Below, one piece after another: positions 10,959 to 21,091 of a stretch of DNA of 24,202 nucleotides. Location of the stretch: positions 1-24,202 of the forward strand of contig JNET01031885.1 in the NCBI GenBank assembly GCA_000697455.1, read 5' to 3'. Both the position numbers and the translations under genes were made by a program. A model generated the notes under the pieces. That model searched no databases. It worked only from the letters and a program-made list of their open reading frames with translations, and was not told the DNA's origin. This stretch comes from Basidiobolus heterosporus B8920. Its lineage: Eukaryota; Basidiobolomycota; Basidiobolomycetes; Basidiobolales; Basidiobolaceae. Within the stretch, counting starts at the first letter, position 1, and every line of letters begins with the position of its first letter.

Positions 10959-11372
10959 TATGATAGTATAGGAATACAAACAAGTTCAACGTCTAGCACG
11001 CGTATGCGTAGTAACATCCTTTTCAAAATGATAAAAGAACATGGGTACGAACCCTTGATAAACAGGATTTTTTTTAAATATCAAATTTGTTTGTCTAAAA
11101 TTCGAAATATTCATCATCTATATAGACCATTTTTATCACTTATGCTTGGTTAATTTGAGGTTATGCAGATAATTATTCTCTCCTTATTTCTTTTTTATGA
11201 TCAATTCCTTTTGATGCCCACTTTTTTTGCAAATTTTGGGCTGTTACTTTGGTAAAAATTGGTCCACATTCTATTCGCACAGTACTCGTAGAAATTAACT
11301 CTTAGTCTACTGCGGAGTATATTTATCTTCCTAAAGTAGCTCTTGGATATTCAACACTTGACTTTGTTCATT
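10959..11372. promoter_or_regulatory. Shared 414-bp divergent promoter region of CDC5/CEF1 and CWC22
   Basis: The two start codons face away from each other across this AT-rich gap. T-runs (11190-11230) and the TATATTTATC stretch near 11317 could serve the CWC22 side. No repeat or coding frame is visible. The role is inferred from orientation. Confidence 0.55.
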
Positions 11373-13792
11373 ATGGCATCAAATGAAAGTGAAGACACAG
11401 CTAGTAACTCGGCACAATCTTTGTACGTTTCGACTTGCCAAGATATCATACTGGCCATAGATTCAGGTTCAATGACTAATCTCAATTTTTTTGTAGAGAA
11501 CCTGCCAAGGCAGAAGTGAGTCACAGAGAGAAAGAGCGAGTTAAGAGTAGTCAAAGAAAAAGGTGTGTATTATTAAGGTACTTGTGTCTCTAGTCTAGTT
11601 TATTCACTCTTTCATGTAGATCTCGTTCTCCTACAGTGTCACGTTCCAGATCTAGATCCCGCTCTCCACCTCGTCGTCGTAGACGTTCTCCATCCACTTC
11701 CAGCTCAAGTTCTCGTTCCAGCTCTCGTTCCGAAAGCAGGTCACGCTCCCCACGAAGAAGAAGAAGGCACTCATCCTCTTCCCAATCTCGTTCTAGATCG
11801 CGTACCCCTCCACGCCGTCGCCGAAGACGTTCAGAATCTCGCTCGAGTTCAAGAGACAGAGGAAGAGAATCACGTAGAAAACGCTCCCCTCGTTCTCCAA
11901 AACGTTCCTCGAGACACCGCTCACCCTCTCTCGAGCCTCCCAGGGTATTCGATGTTGACCCATCTAGACGTCGCGAGCGTGAGCGACAACTCGCACAACA
12001 ATATAATGACGAGCCATTAACTGAAAAAAACAAAATCGATGTAGTAGCTGAGCGTAAGGAGATGCTTCTTACTACTCGAACCGGTGGTGCATATATTCCA
12101 CCTGCTCGCTTGAGAATGATGCAGGAGAACATCAGTGATAAAAGTAGTAAGGAGTATCAAAGAATGGCCTGGGAAACACTCAAAAAAGGTATTAATGGTA
12201 TGATTAATAAGGTTAACACATCGAATATCAAGAGCATCATTCCTGAGCTATTTGGAACCAATCTCATTCGTGGTCGTGGTCTTCTATGTAGATCAATCAT
12301 GAAGGCTCAGGCTGCCTCGTTACCTTTCACTCCTGTTTATGCTGCTGTCATTGCTGTCATTAATACCAAAATGCCACAAGTCGGGGAGCTTCTGCTTACT
12401 AGATTGATCATTCAATTTCGCAGAGCATTCCAGCGAAACGACAAAGCAACATGTTTAGCAACCACCAGCTTCATTGCACATTTATCCAACCAACTTGTCG
12501 CTCATGAGATTGTGGCTTTACAAATCTTGGCGCTACTACTCGAGCGTCCAACTGACGATTCAGTTGAGATTGCCGTTGGGTTTATACGCGAGTGTGGTGC
12601 TCATCTTACTGAGGTCTCACCCAAAGCCACACACGCCGCGTTCGAACGGTTCAGAGGTATTCTACATGAAGGTCAAATTGACAAGCGTGTGCAATACATG
12701 ATTGAAGTTCTATTCCAGGTTCGTAAGGACAAATTCAAGGACAATCCTTCCATCATGCCCGAGCTTGACATCGTCGAAGAAGAAGATCAAATCACACATT
12801 ATCTTTCGTTGGATGACGAGGATTTGAACCCCGAGGAAGGTCTTGGTGTTTTCAAATTCGACCCTGACTATCTCGAGAACGAAGAAAAATACCTCCAGAT
12901 CAAGAGAGAGATTCTGGGCGATGACGATGATGATGATGAAGAATCGGACAGTGACGACAATGATAGTGATGAAAGTGACTCTGAGCCTGAAGACTCCAAG
13001 GAGCCTGCTGATAAGATGAACATTCATGACCAAACCAACACAAATGTCATCAATCTTCGCCGTACTATCTATTTGACTATCATGTCCAGTGTGGAGTTCC
13101 AGGAATGCGTCCACAAATTGATGAAACTCAATATTCAAGATGGCCAACAGATCGAGCTGGCCAACATGATTGTGGAGTGTTGCTCTCAAGAGCGAACTTA
13201 CCTTAAATTCTATGGTCTTATCGGGGAAAGATTTTGTAAAATCAACCGCATTTGGGCTGAAGCTTTCCAACAATGCTTTGCTCAAACCTTTGAGATTATT
13301 CACCAGTATGAGACAAATCGACTCCGTAACGTAGCCAAATACTTTGGTCACCTACTTTCATCGGATGCCATCACATGGGATGTTTTATCCATTATCAAGT
13401 TGAACGAAGAGGATACAACATCTAGTTCCCGTATTTTCATCAAGATTTTGTTCCAAGACCTCTGTGAAACTCTTGGTCTTAAGAAGTTCAATGAACGATT
13501 GAGAAGCCCGGCCATGACTGAGCAAGTTGCCGGTCTTTTCCCTCGGGACAATCCAAAGAATACTCGCTTTGCTATTAACTACTTCACCAGCATTGGCCTT
13601 GGAGGCTTGACCGATGATTTACGTGAGCATTTGAAGAATCTCCCTAAATTAATGCTTGCTCAGCGTGAGATGGATAGTGATACCTCGGACTCGGATTCCG
13701 ATAGCGACTCCTCTTCTGATTCGGACAGTGACAGCAGCTCTTCTGGAACCTCATCCAGTGGATCAGACTCGGATTCGTCGGACTCAGACTAG
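11373..13792 (+). CDS. CWC22: CWC22 pre-mRNA splicing factor with N-terminal RS domain, three exons
   Basis: CWC22 is a spliceosome component that, in animals, recruits eIF4A3 to load the exon junction complex. Exons are 11373-11422, 11497-11562 and 11620-13792: 2289 nt, 762 aa. In order: a short acidic start, an RS/RRRRR-rich region (about 37-150), the [19 protein letters not shown] block (about 189-205) that precedes the MIF4G domain (about 217-415, with VRGRGLL-type and [16 protein letters not shown] signatures), an Asp/Ser acidic linker (about 473-503), an MA3 domain (about 517-635), and the near-invariant [20 protein letters not shown] and [13 protein letters not shown]. It ends in a tail of Ser and Asp only. 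Human CWC22 shares the same order but has its RS-like region mainly C-terminal. AATAAA at 13936-13941 is a likely polyadenylation signal. Confidence 0.96.
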
Positions 13793-15174
13793 GGGAGAGG
13801 AAACCCCCTTCCAAACCCTAACCCCGCCTCAGGTCAATCGCTGTGCATATTAGTTTGACCAGTCTCCATACCAAATCTAACCTGTACTATTTGTTCCATG
13901 AATCAGTGTGTTGTTTAAAAAAGATCAAAAATATCAATAAACTGTTGATTTGGTGCTTTCTCCGCATGGCCGTTTTGCGGACATCAATCATCTTTATTAA
14001 ATCTATGCAGTACATGTTAAGGGGATGCTTAAGGTTAGGGTTAGCTGAAAAACTGTTAGGCATCAAGATAGAGCGTCAGTCAGTGCATCGGATCCAGGAT
14101 GAACATGTTTGCAATTGACCAGCATCGTGTTTGGTGTGTCTATTCCAAGCAGAGCCCTGTACAGATATGCAAGGAGGTACTTCTAAATCAACCGACACGA
14201 AAGCATCTGGTGTATTCCCATAAATCCATGATTGATTACCTAATTGACTTTGCAGCTTCATGTATACTAACTAAAGGTGCAACAGTAACAATTCACACTG
14301 CTGATAGTATCTGGCACAAGAATCATGGACCTATGTATGTGTTCCGCTCCCATTTGACTCCATTCGCCTATCTCCTTTCAATTCGCTCATATTTGTTGAG
14401 GTGATGATGGTGATAATGGGCGTTGATTATCTGATGTCATCTTACCCGGAATAGGCACTATCTGATGAATTTGAGGTCAGGATGAGGTTGCCGCAGCTCT
14501 ATTGTGATCTGAATGCTTTTGTGTCCGCATGTCTAGTTGCATATATCGTCGCATGCCTAGGGAATCCAAGGAGGATAGTAAAAGCAACGGTAGCAATGCG
14601 TGGATGTATAGGTGGCTGTATAGGTGGCTGTATAGGTGGCTGTATAGGTGGATGACTAGTCAATATAACATCGGGGTTTAGTGAGAATTATCACCCTCCC
14701 GCATTTCAATACGCTTGGTTTAATTTGTTTGAGGCTTTTTGTTAAGAAATACGGTAACATACATACACATCATTGGGATCTCCAGTGATTATTCATCAAT
14801 AATGTGTTTGATTGTGACTTACCATTATTGTACTTGACTGCGTCCATAGTATATTTATATTCCCTCGTACAGTACTCTCAGACGTATTCGTAACTGATTA
14901 ATATTTTGCACATCTAATTATTCATTCCCTATAAACGCCGATTTATGATAGGATCGCTGGGTTTGCTAGTAAATCTTCAACCTTTTTCAATTGTATCACT
15001 TAAGCGAGTTTGCTACTTATTGCTCTCACTCATTTCTGTTCGCTCCTTGTATACTCGCCCTTTCCCGACTATCCCGATTGTTCTTCTCTTCAGTCATTGT
15101 TATATTCAAAAGCGAGAAGACACTACCCTCTACTCCTCTAAGCATACATAACCACTTGTTTGTTTTGTCAAGTG
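13793..15174. other. 1.4-kb intergenic region between CWC22 and the HECT ligase gene
   Basis: It contains the CWC22 3' end with AATAAA, two short telomere-like motifs (about 13812-13824 and 14030-14041), a 12-bp minisatellite, and a possible TATAAA at 14930-14935 about 240 bp upstream of the HECT start. A reading frame at about 14102-14404 and another at 14945-15151 have no recognisable family or coding bias. The second could be an upstream ORF in the HECT leader. I see no RNA gene. Confidence 0.5.
14605..14652 (+). repeat. 12-bp minisatellite, TGTATAGGTGGC x4
   Basis: Four head-to-tail copies; the last ends GGA instead of GGC, and a partial unit (GCGTGGA) precedes the first. Near-perfect identity suggests recent replication slippage. 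It lies in non-coding DNA. Confidence 0.95.
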
Positions 15175-18100
15175 ATGGTCATAGAGAATTTCAAAAGATC
15201 AGAAACGGATCATTCTAATTGCATCTTAGAACATCCACCTGCTTCAACTGATGCAATGCCCTCACCAACTTCCGAGTATAATTCAAACGAATTCCTGAGG
15301 AGAACCCCCTCTAACATATCTTGTAAGAATAGATCTAGAAACCCTTTAACAAGCCCTATCCTTTCCTCCAACACCTCCATTCCCAGAAATAGTAGTCTAT
15401 CTTTAGGTAGCAACACACTAAAAAAGACACAATCTCTTAAGTCTTTGGCGGAAAAAGCCAAGTCGGCTTCGTTTAAACAGGCCTTGTGTGACCCACAGCT
15501 TAATCAAAAACTCAAAAAGGCCGTACCCAAGCAGTGGGACCGAGATCATTCTAAAGATGCACACAGAGCGCAATATCAAAAGTTGGTGAAAAGGTTAGCA
15601 TTTTTTGAGTTAGTTAAAATCCAATTTCTTGCTGTCTAAACCTGAATATTTTTTTCAAGATATTATTATCAATTAACGGTGGGTTGTGGTAGTCCAAGTT
15701 GTCGAAATCGTTTTTGTGCTTCATGCCAAGGTATATAATTAACGCTGCCTTCTTTTCTGTTATACTTTTACTCATGATTTTGTTAAGCTTCCCCACATAT
15801 GTCCTCAGAATCTGCTGCTATATTCGCAGTTCAACTCGCCTCTCGTCCACGACATTATTTCTGCTCTTCGTGTCCTGTCGAGCCTGATATATCTCTTCCC
15901 AACACACTATTCACTACGCCTGATGCCGAAACTAGTTCTTGCGCCTCTATAGAAAAACCTGAAAAATTCAGTACCCCTAAAGTGGAAGCCAAACCTTTTT
16001 TGTTTTCACTTTTCTCCTCAGCCCCTTTTCTTTCTATGTTCTCTACCTCATCTAGCAAAAAGAGTACAAATCAATTACCTCGTCCGCCCCCAGGTTCTCC
16101 TGCACCTATTACGACTGGAAGTCAAAATCCAATCTCAAATCCTTCGAGCCAGTTAGATTCAAACTTATCTCGACGCCTTCGTAGACAAAATATCACTCCC
16201 TCCAGTGATTGCAAGGCCGCCAGTAATGATCCTTCATCTCCAGCATTGCTTTTACGAAATACCTCGACTTATGGTAAGCAAGAGGAATCGGAACCGGATA
16301 TTGCAAGCGAAGCCAATGAACCCCAGGGGAACCGTAGAGAGCGTAATTACCTAGGCTTCCCAAAACTTCTTAGTCATTCATGTAGGTTGTATAGATTCAG
16401 TTCACTGATGAGTGTAGTTGGTTAACCCCATAAATTTTCTATACAGTTGATATTATACCATTTCGTCATTCTCCTTCAGATGGATGCACCAGTGGACAGG
16501 GTTCCGAAGACGATGATTCTAGCCCAGATTGGAGATCTTTACTGAGCAATGAGAGTGACGATATTGAGCCACAGCTGAGCCTTAGCTACCTGACCCTGCC
16601 ATTGTTGCAACGCACAATCACAACATACATCCCTGAACAAAGTGATTCAGCTCTTGCGTGCAAAGAAGCTGACGATGATTGGTTAGAGCTCAAAGGGAAG
16701 GAGCGAGAAATGACTGATGTTATACCAAGGTCGCCTAAGTCACTAATGTCATATCGGCACTACCGATCACTCTCCCGACGCACTCTAGTGACTGGACCTA
16801 TTGATTCAAAATTTCTGATCAATACAATTCGAACAGTGTTTTCCTCTACTGATACACTTAACGCTAGCTTTTTAGCAGAGGCGTCCGAAAAGGAACACAT
16901 GTCTGGGCTGGATCTTGACTCGATTCGAAAGTCCTACAAGCTAATATTACAACAGAAACCTAGGCAGATATTCATTGACACCTTGGCAGCTGCTACTGAA
17001 ATTGTACTTGCTGAGCTGGAAATCAATTCGAAACGATTATCAAAAGCCGAAGGGTTGAGAGTGTTGTTGATCTTGTTGGAAAATCCATTGATGAAAGACT
17101 CCTTCTACTCTGAATCGTTACTACGTAAATTAGCTGAGGTTCTCAGCCAAGTCTCTGGGTCCGCTAGGAGTGTGCTCTTGCAGTGGTTCTCTACTTATGA
17201 TAGTCACGGTTTTTTAGAGATTGTCAACATGTTTCATGAGTATCTAGCCAACCATTTCCAGCCTAACCCAAGGCCCGATGACCCCGTTGCCTGTGCAACC
17301 AAGGTGTTAGGATTGTTGTATGATGCAAATGAGACCTCGCGTCCAGAACACTTGGTTTTACCTAGTATCTTCTACAATACAGTTCTTTCAACTAGTATGA
17401 ATATCAAAGATGAGTATCGATTGTGGAAAAGATCAATTGAACGTAACAGCAAGGTGACTTTGGGTTCTTCCATACGCAAAGTTCCCAAATTCTCGTACTT
17501 CAATTTCCCATTCTTATTTGATCCTAGTGCCAAAAGTCTGATATTTCATGTGGATGCTGTCTGTCAGATGTCCAAGAAGTATGAGGATGCGTGCGTACAC
17601 CATGCCCTCGTTCTACACGCTCAACGTTTCATGCAAGACTCACAGAAAGCCACTAGGATTGAGGAGAGTCTACGCCGACTAACTTGTCCGTATTTCATCC
17701 TGGAAATTCGTCGAGAATTTTTCATTGAGGATACCCTGACCCAAGTCGAAGCGAAAGCCAAAAACCTTAAGAAACCACTAAAGATCAGATTTGTCAATGG
17801 CGGCGAAGAAGGAATTGATCAGGGCGGTGTTCAGAAAGAGTTCTTTCAAATGTTAGTTGCCAAGCTACTTGATCCAGTGTTTGGAATGTTCGTTTATGAC
17901 GATAAGACTAGATACTCTTGGATTAACGGTGCCTCAAAAGAGAGTGAAAAGTATTTCGAACTGGTTGGAGTTATTCTTGGCCTGGCTTTGTACAATGGGG
18001 TAATTATCGGAGCCAATTTCCCGAAATTGATGTACAAAAAGATTCTAGGGAAGCCTATCACCCTCGATGACATCAAGGAAGGATTCCCTGAACTTGGTAG

Positions 18101-18746
18101 AGGTTTAGAACAGATGCTGACATGGAAAGACGGGGATGTTTATGATATATTCATGAGAGAATTCGAGATTGCTTACGAAGAAGATGGGATTATGACCACC
18201 TATCCGTTAATCCCGGATGGCATGAATATACCTGTCACTAACCACAACCGCGATGAATATGTTCAGCTGTATATCGATCATTTTGCCAACAAGTATGTAT
18301 CCAAACAGTTTTCCGCCTTAAGGGACGGGTTTCTACGAGTGTGCGGTGGAACCGCCATGTCAATGCTGAGACCGGAAGAATTGGAGCTTCTTTTGTGTGG
18401 AAATTCAGAATTTAATCTGGATGATTTGGAGCGTGGTGCACAGTATGATGATGGTTATAGTCCCGAACATTATGTGATACGTAATTTCTGGAGCATCGTT
18501 CACGAACTAACAAATGAACAGCAAAAGAAGTTATTGATATTCGTTACCGCCAGTGATCGTATCCCAGTAAAAGGACTCGGCACTGTCACATTTGTGATAC
18601 AAAGAAATGGGCCGGATTCGGAGCGTTTACCAACCGCACTTACTTGTTTCGGAAGACTGCTATTACCAGAATACTCGAATCGACAGAAGTTGAAGAAATG
18701 CTTGCTGACAGCGATCGAGAATGCACGTGGCTTTGGTCTCGTGTAA
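15175..18746 (+). CDS. HECT E3 ubiquitin ligase with AZUL zinc domain (UBE3A/HUL4-like), four exons
   Basis: This E3 ligase accepts ubiquitin on a catalytic cysteine before passing it to substrates. Exons are 15175-15593, 15660-15730, 15809-16381 and 16480-18746: 3330 nt, 1109 aa. After a Ser/Asn-rich N terminus and the PKQWDRDHSKDAHRAQYQ segment, an AZUL-type zinc-binding domain spans about 140-186: YYYQLTVGCGSPSC then NRFCASC, and HYFCSSC across the next exon. A Ser/Pro-rich linker follows. The HECT domain occupies about 755-1109, with EEGIDQGGVQKEFFQ, GLALYNG, RPEELELLLCG and the active site LPTALTCFGRLLLPEYS, catalytic Cys about 1077 (codon 18645-18647). It ends FGLV, fitting the family's C-terminal tail. 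Start choice at 15175 is the first ATG of the frame, but an upstream exon is possible. UBE3A is known for AZUL; fungal HUL4 is the alternative name. Confidence 0.92.
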
Positions 18747-19046
18747 AGTAGGGGACACCAATCCATTCTAGAAGAGCCGACTTCGCTTTGTTGAACAAGC
18801 TCAGTCATTTGCATCTACAATTCTCCTTTAAACCCATACTTTAATAATTGCTACTACCACTAACATATAATGTAACTTTATGTTAATTTCCTACCTCTAC
18901 ACGCTGCCACTCAGCCATTGTACTGTTTCCGCACTGTCCTTTCAAACATGTATTCTTAGTTAGCCACCTGTCCTCGTTGGTCCCGTCACACAATCTGTAC
19001 ACATCGAAATCTCATCTGAACCAGTAATGTATGCCCCCTACACTAG

Positions 19047-19065
19047 CTGTCTCTTATACACATCT
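19047..19065. other. Exact Tn5 mosaic end (Nextera adapter core), likely library artefact
   Basis: The 19 bases CTGTCTCTTATACACATCT are the reverse complement of the Tn5 mosaic end used in Nextera and Nextera mate-pair libraries. A perfect 19-base match by chance in a 24-kb window is far below one in a million. The flanks are not the remaining Nextera primer sequences, so this looks like a mate-pair or tagmentation junction retained in the assembly rather than a cellular transposon. Confidence 0.85.
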
Positions 19066-19218
19066 AACCAATGCGGTGTCCTAGCCTTAATTCAAGCTGT
19101 GACATCATAACAATGGCGATATTCGCCGAGGGTTATGAGAAAAAAGGAATCCGTGAATTTTTTCAGATCGCAGCCTGTCATGAAGGTTAGCCTAAAACTA
19201 TTCTCTTCCCATTTCCCC

Positions 19219-19266
19219 AAAAATCGAGGCAAAAATCGAGGCAAAAATCGAGGCAAAAATCGAGGC
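19219..19266 (+). repeat. 12-bp minisatellite, AAAAATCGAGGC x4
   Basis: Four perfect tandem copies. The period is a multiple of three, so open frames pass through it on both strands (KNRG on plus, PRFL on minus). It starts 154 bp after the mosaic-end sequence. Confidence 0.95.
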
Positions 19267-19605
19267 ATTATAGCGCTAGCAGTGGCACGGGGAATGAACG
19301 GGGATAGTTTGTCCTGAACAAAGTGGCTTGTCGAGTAATCCCATATGCCTGAATCAACCAGTTTGCCATAGGGATTCCTTAAAAACAAAGTATCATTTTG
19401 AAATAGCCTCCAATTAATCCCATTTACCAACAAAGCTTGGTCACGAGCAAACGGATGCCCCCAATTTGGTGAATGGAACTTTCCACAACGGGTTCTTTGA
19501 TTTTTCACAAATCTCGTTTTTCCATTGCTTGATCGGACTTCCTTAACGAGCTAAAGGTGAAAAACTGGCGTCTACCATGCGAAAACTTCCGAGCATGACT
19601 GGAGG

Positions 19606-19613
19606 TATAAAAG
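19606..19613 (+). promoter_or_regulatory. TATA box of the small 19677 gene
   Basis: TATAAAAG stands 64 bp before the ATG, a suitable distance for a short 5' UTR. The stretch between is GA- then CT-rich, ending in cacataagcaacccacgttgaa before the start. This supports real transcription of the small gene. Confidence 0.6.
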
Positions 19614-19676
19614 TAGGCGTGGAGGAAGATATGGCTCCTTCAATAGTTCTTCTTCACATAAGCAACCCACGTTGAA

Positions 19677-19925
19677 ATGTCTGATCTCCCAAAAATCATC
19701 CGTTTCCGTCGTCAGAATCAAGCTGGCCCACCATCAAACAGTCAATCAACAAACTCGAGCCCGCCTCCTCCATCAGAGCCTTTAGCAGATGGAGAGGAAA
19801 CCGGGGAGTTGGAGACCTTCATCTCTGCTAACTCACTCAAGTTGTTCACACAGGAGGAGAAGTCAGATTTCATTAGATTAGCTGAGATGCTGGATCAAAG
19901 CTACCAGCAATTCTTAAAGACTTGA
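19677..19925 (+). CDS. Uncharacterised 82-residue protein
   Basis: This is a single-exon frame starting at an ATG 64 bp after a good TATA box and followed by an AATAAA at 20063-20068, so it has the outline of a complete small gene. The N terminus (MSDLPKIIRFRRQNQ) is basic. Residues 16-40 are Ser/Pro/Asn-rich and probably disordered. From about 43 to 82 it is likely helical and acidic (ELETFISANSLKLFTQEEKS, then a second helix ending YQQFLKT). There is no signal peptide, membrane segment or Cys motif. I do not recognise the family. It lies on the far side of the adapter-like 19-mer from the HECT gene, so neighbourhood arguments with that gene are unsafe. Confidence 0.6.
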   Translation: MSDLPKIIRFRRQNQAGPPSNSQSTNSSPPPPSEPLADGEETGELETFISANSLKLFTQEEKSDFIRLAEMLDQSYQQFLKT

Positions 19926-20578
19926 CTTGCCTGCAGCTCTAGATTGACCATTTCCATATATACATACACTCATATAGACCCCTCAAATCACATATACTTT
20001 TCAAATTGTACATAGTATGACTATTAATTACTCAAATCTATGCCGTCTTAGGCTTAAGCCACAATAAACCGCTTCTAAATCCATCCAAGAACAAAGAAGT
20101 CTAGAAAATCAGTAAATAGTCTCGTCTATTTGGCATGCATCTTATCAATGATAAACGTTGTGATTTGGGAAACACTAGATGATGTTTCGTGCAGACGGCG
20201 GATTGGAACGTTAGTCTTACGCCATAAGGAAACGAAAGAGAATATTTCCAATTGTAGCAGTCTTACAAAACGTGTATCGTGAGATCAAGAAGAGGGGTCA
20301 ACTTCATGTTTCCATCGATTAACGTGGTCTAGTTACACATGTCAAGGACACGGGTGCTACCCCAGATACCTAGTTGTTCTTACTGCAGAATCCGCACCAT
20401 GTAGACAAATCGAACGAGTTAGGGCTGAGCGCACCAATCAGATCGCGTGGGTCGATAGTTAGAGTGACCTACTTTGTCTCTCACTAGCTCTTTCATCCGC
20501 ACCTGTTAATGCACTACGGTGCATAGAAAACATCGAGTCCATCTGGTGATGAAAGGGCCGGAAGATTATGGGGAAAAC

Positions 20579-20620
20579 ATGATCTGATGCGTTTCAATGA
20601 ATCATTGACAATCAGATCAT
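20579..20620. repeat. Nested perfect inverted repeat (10-bp outer, 7-bp inner arms)
   Basis: The outer arms are ATGATCTGAT (20579-20588) and ATCAGATCAT (20611-20620). Inside them TCAATGA (20594-20600) and TCATTGA (20602-20608) form a second pair around one A. The whole could fold into a hairpin with a small asymmetric bulge, or present two dyad-symmetric protein sites. Confidence 0.85.
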
Positions 20621-21009
20621 CCCATGCGTCTCAATAGTTAATAATGGAATATGCATGAGCAGGTTAGACAATCGTCCTTTAAACACGGTCATCATGCGTA
20701 TTAAGTGTCCGTCGGATGGCTGTTGTGCGAATCTCATGGAATTCATTGTCCTACCTAGGTATCGTTCTGTTTATCATCGCTGTATCGTCTTATATAATAG
20801 AACTCGTATGTACCGTATTATATCGAATTAAACCAATGATTGACATATGCAAGAGCACAAAGACATAATCTCGAAAGAAATATCAACAATCCAGGTCTTC
20901 AGGTGGATCTTTTGAGTGGATTTTGTTCAGTACATGATAACGTGAAGGTACATCCAGATGCATGTAAAGATTAGGCGTGATCTTGTTCACATTAACCTGG
21001 AGTAGGCCC

Positions 21010-21018
21010 TATATATAA
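21010..21018 (+). promoter_or_regulatory. Probable TATA box of the MYB gene
   Basis: TATATATAA lies about 75 bp before the MYB start codon, comparable with the spacing at the small gene upstream. Confidence 0.5.
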
Positions 21019-21091
21019 TCGACTGGCCGGATCATTACTATCAGACTATTCGTTTCCAATCTACGTTTTGCACCTTAGACCTAATATAGAA

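Larger units (their letters stand above)
18747..19676. other. 930-bp intergenic region with adapter-like 19-mer and a minisatellite
   Basis: It holds the HECT 3' UTR, the exact Tn5/Nextera mosaic-end sequence (19047-19065), a four-copy 12-bp repeat and the promoter of the small gene at 19677. A minus-strand frame at 19092-19508 (138 codons, PRFL repeated through the minisatellite) matches nothing I know and was not called as a gene. Confidence 0.5.
19926..21091. other. 1.2-kb intergenic region upstream of the MYB gene
   Basis: It begins with the 3' UTR of the small gene (AATAAA at 20063-20068) and ends with the MYB promoter. It carries the nested palindrome at 20579-20620 and a second TATA-like site near 20792-20799. 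No reading frame of note, tRNA or tandem repeat is visible. The long leader may contain operator sites for regulated expression of the MYB factor, which is inference only. Confidence 0.5.

Noticed and set aside
11590-12132. Minus-strand 180-codon Arg/Glu-rich frame
   Set aside because: It is the antisense shadow of the CWC22 RS-coding region; RS codons leave the opposite strand open.
12710-13351. Minus-strand 213-codon frame
   Set aside because: It is antisense to the conserved MIF4G-MA3 part of CWC22 and has no family resemblance.
14102-14404. Plus-strand 101-codon frame in the CWC22-HECT gap
   Set aside because: Composition looks random, there are no splice or promoter signals, and no family is recognised.
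19047-19065. Native Tn5-type bacterial transposon end
   Set aside because: There is no second end, transposase or resistance gene, and the engineered mosaic-end sequence is exact, so a library remnant is far more likely.
19092-19508. Minus-strand 138-codon frame with PRFL repeats
   Set aside because: It has no recognised domain, its repeat is perfect at DNA level, and it lies beside the suspected library junction; too weak to call a gene.
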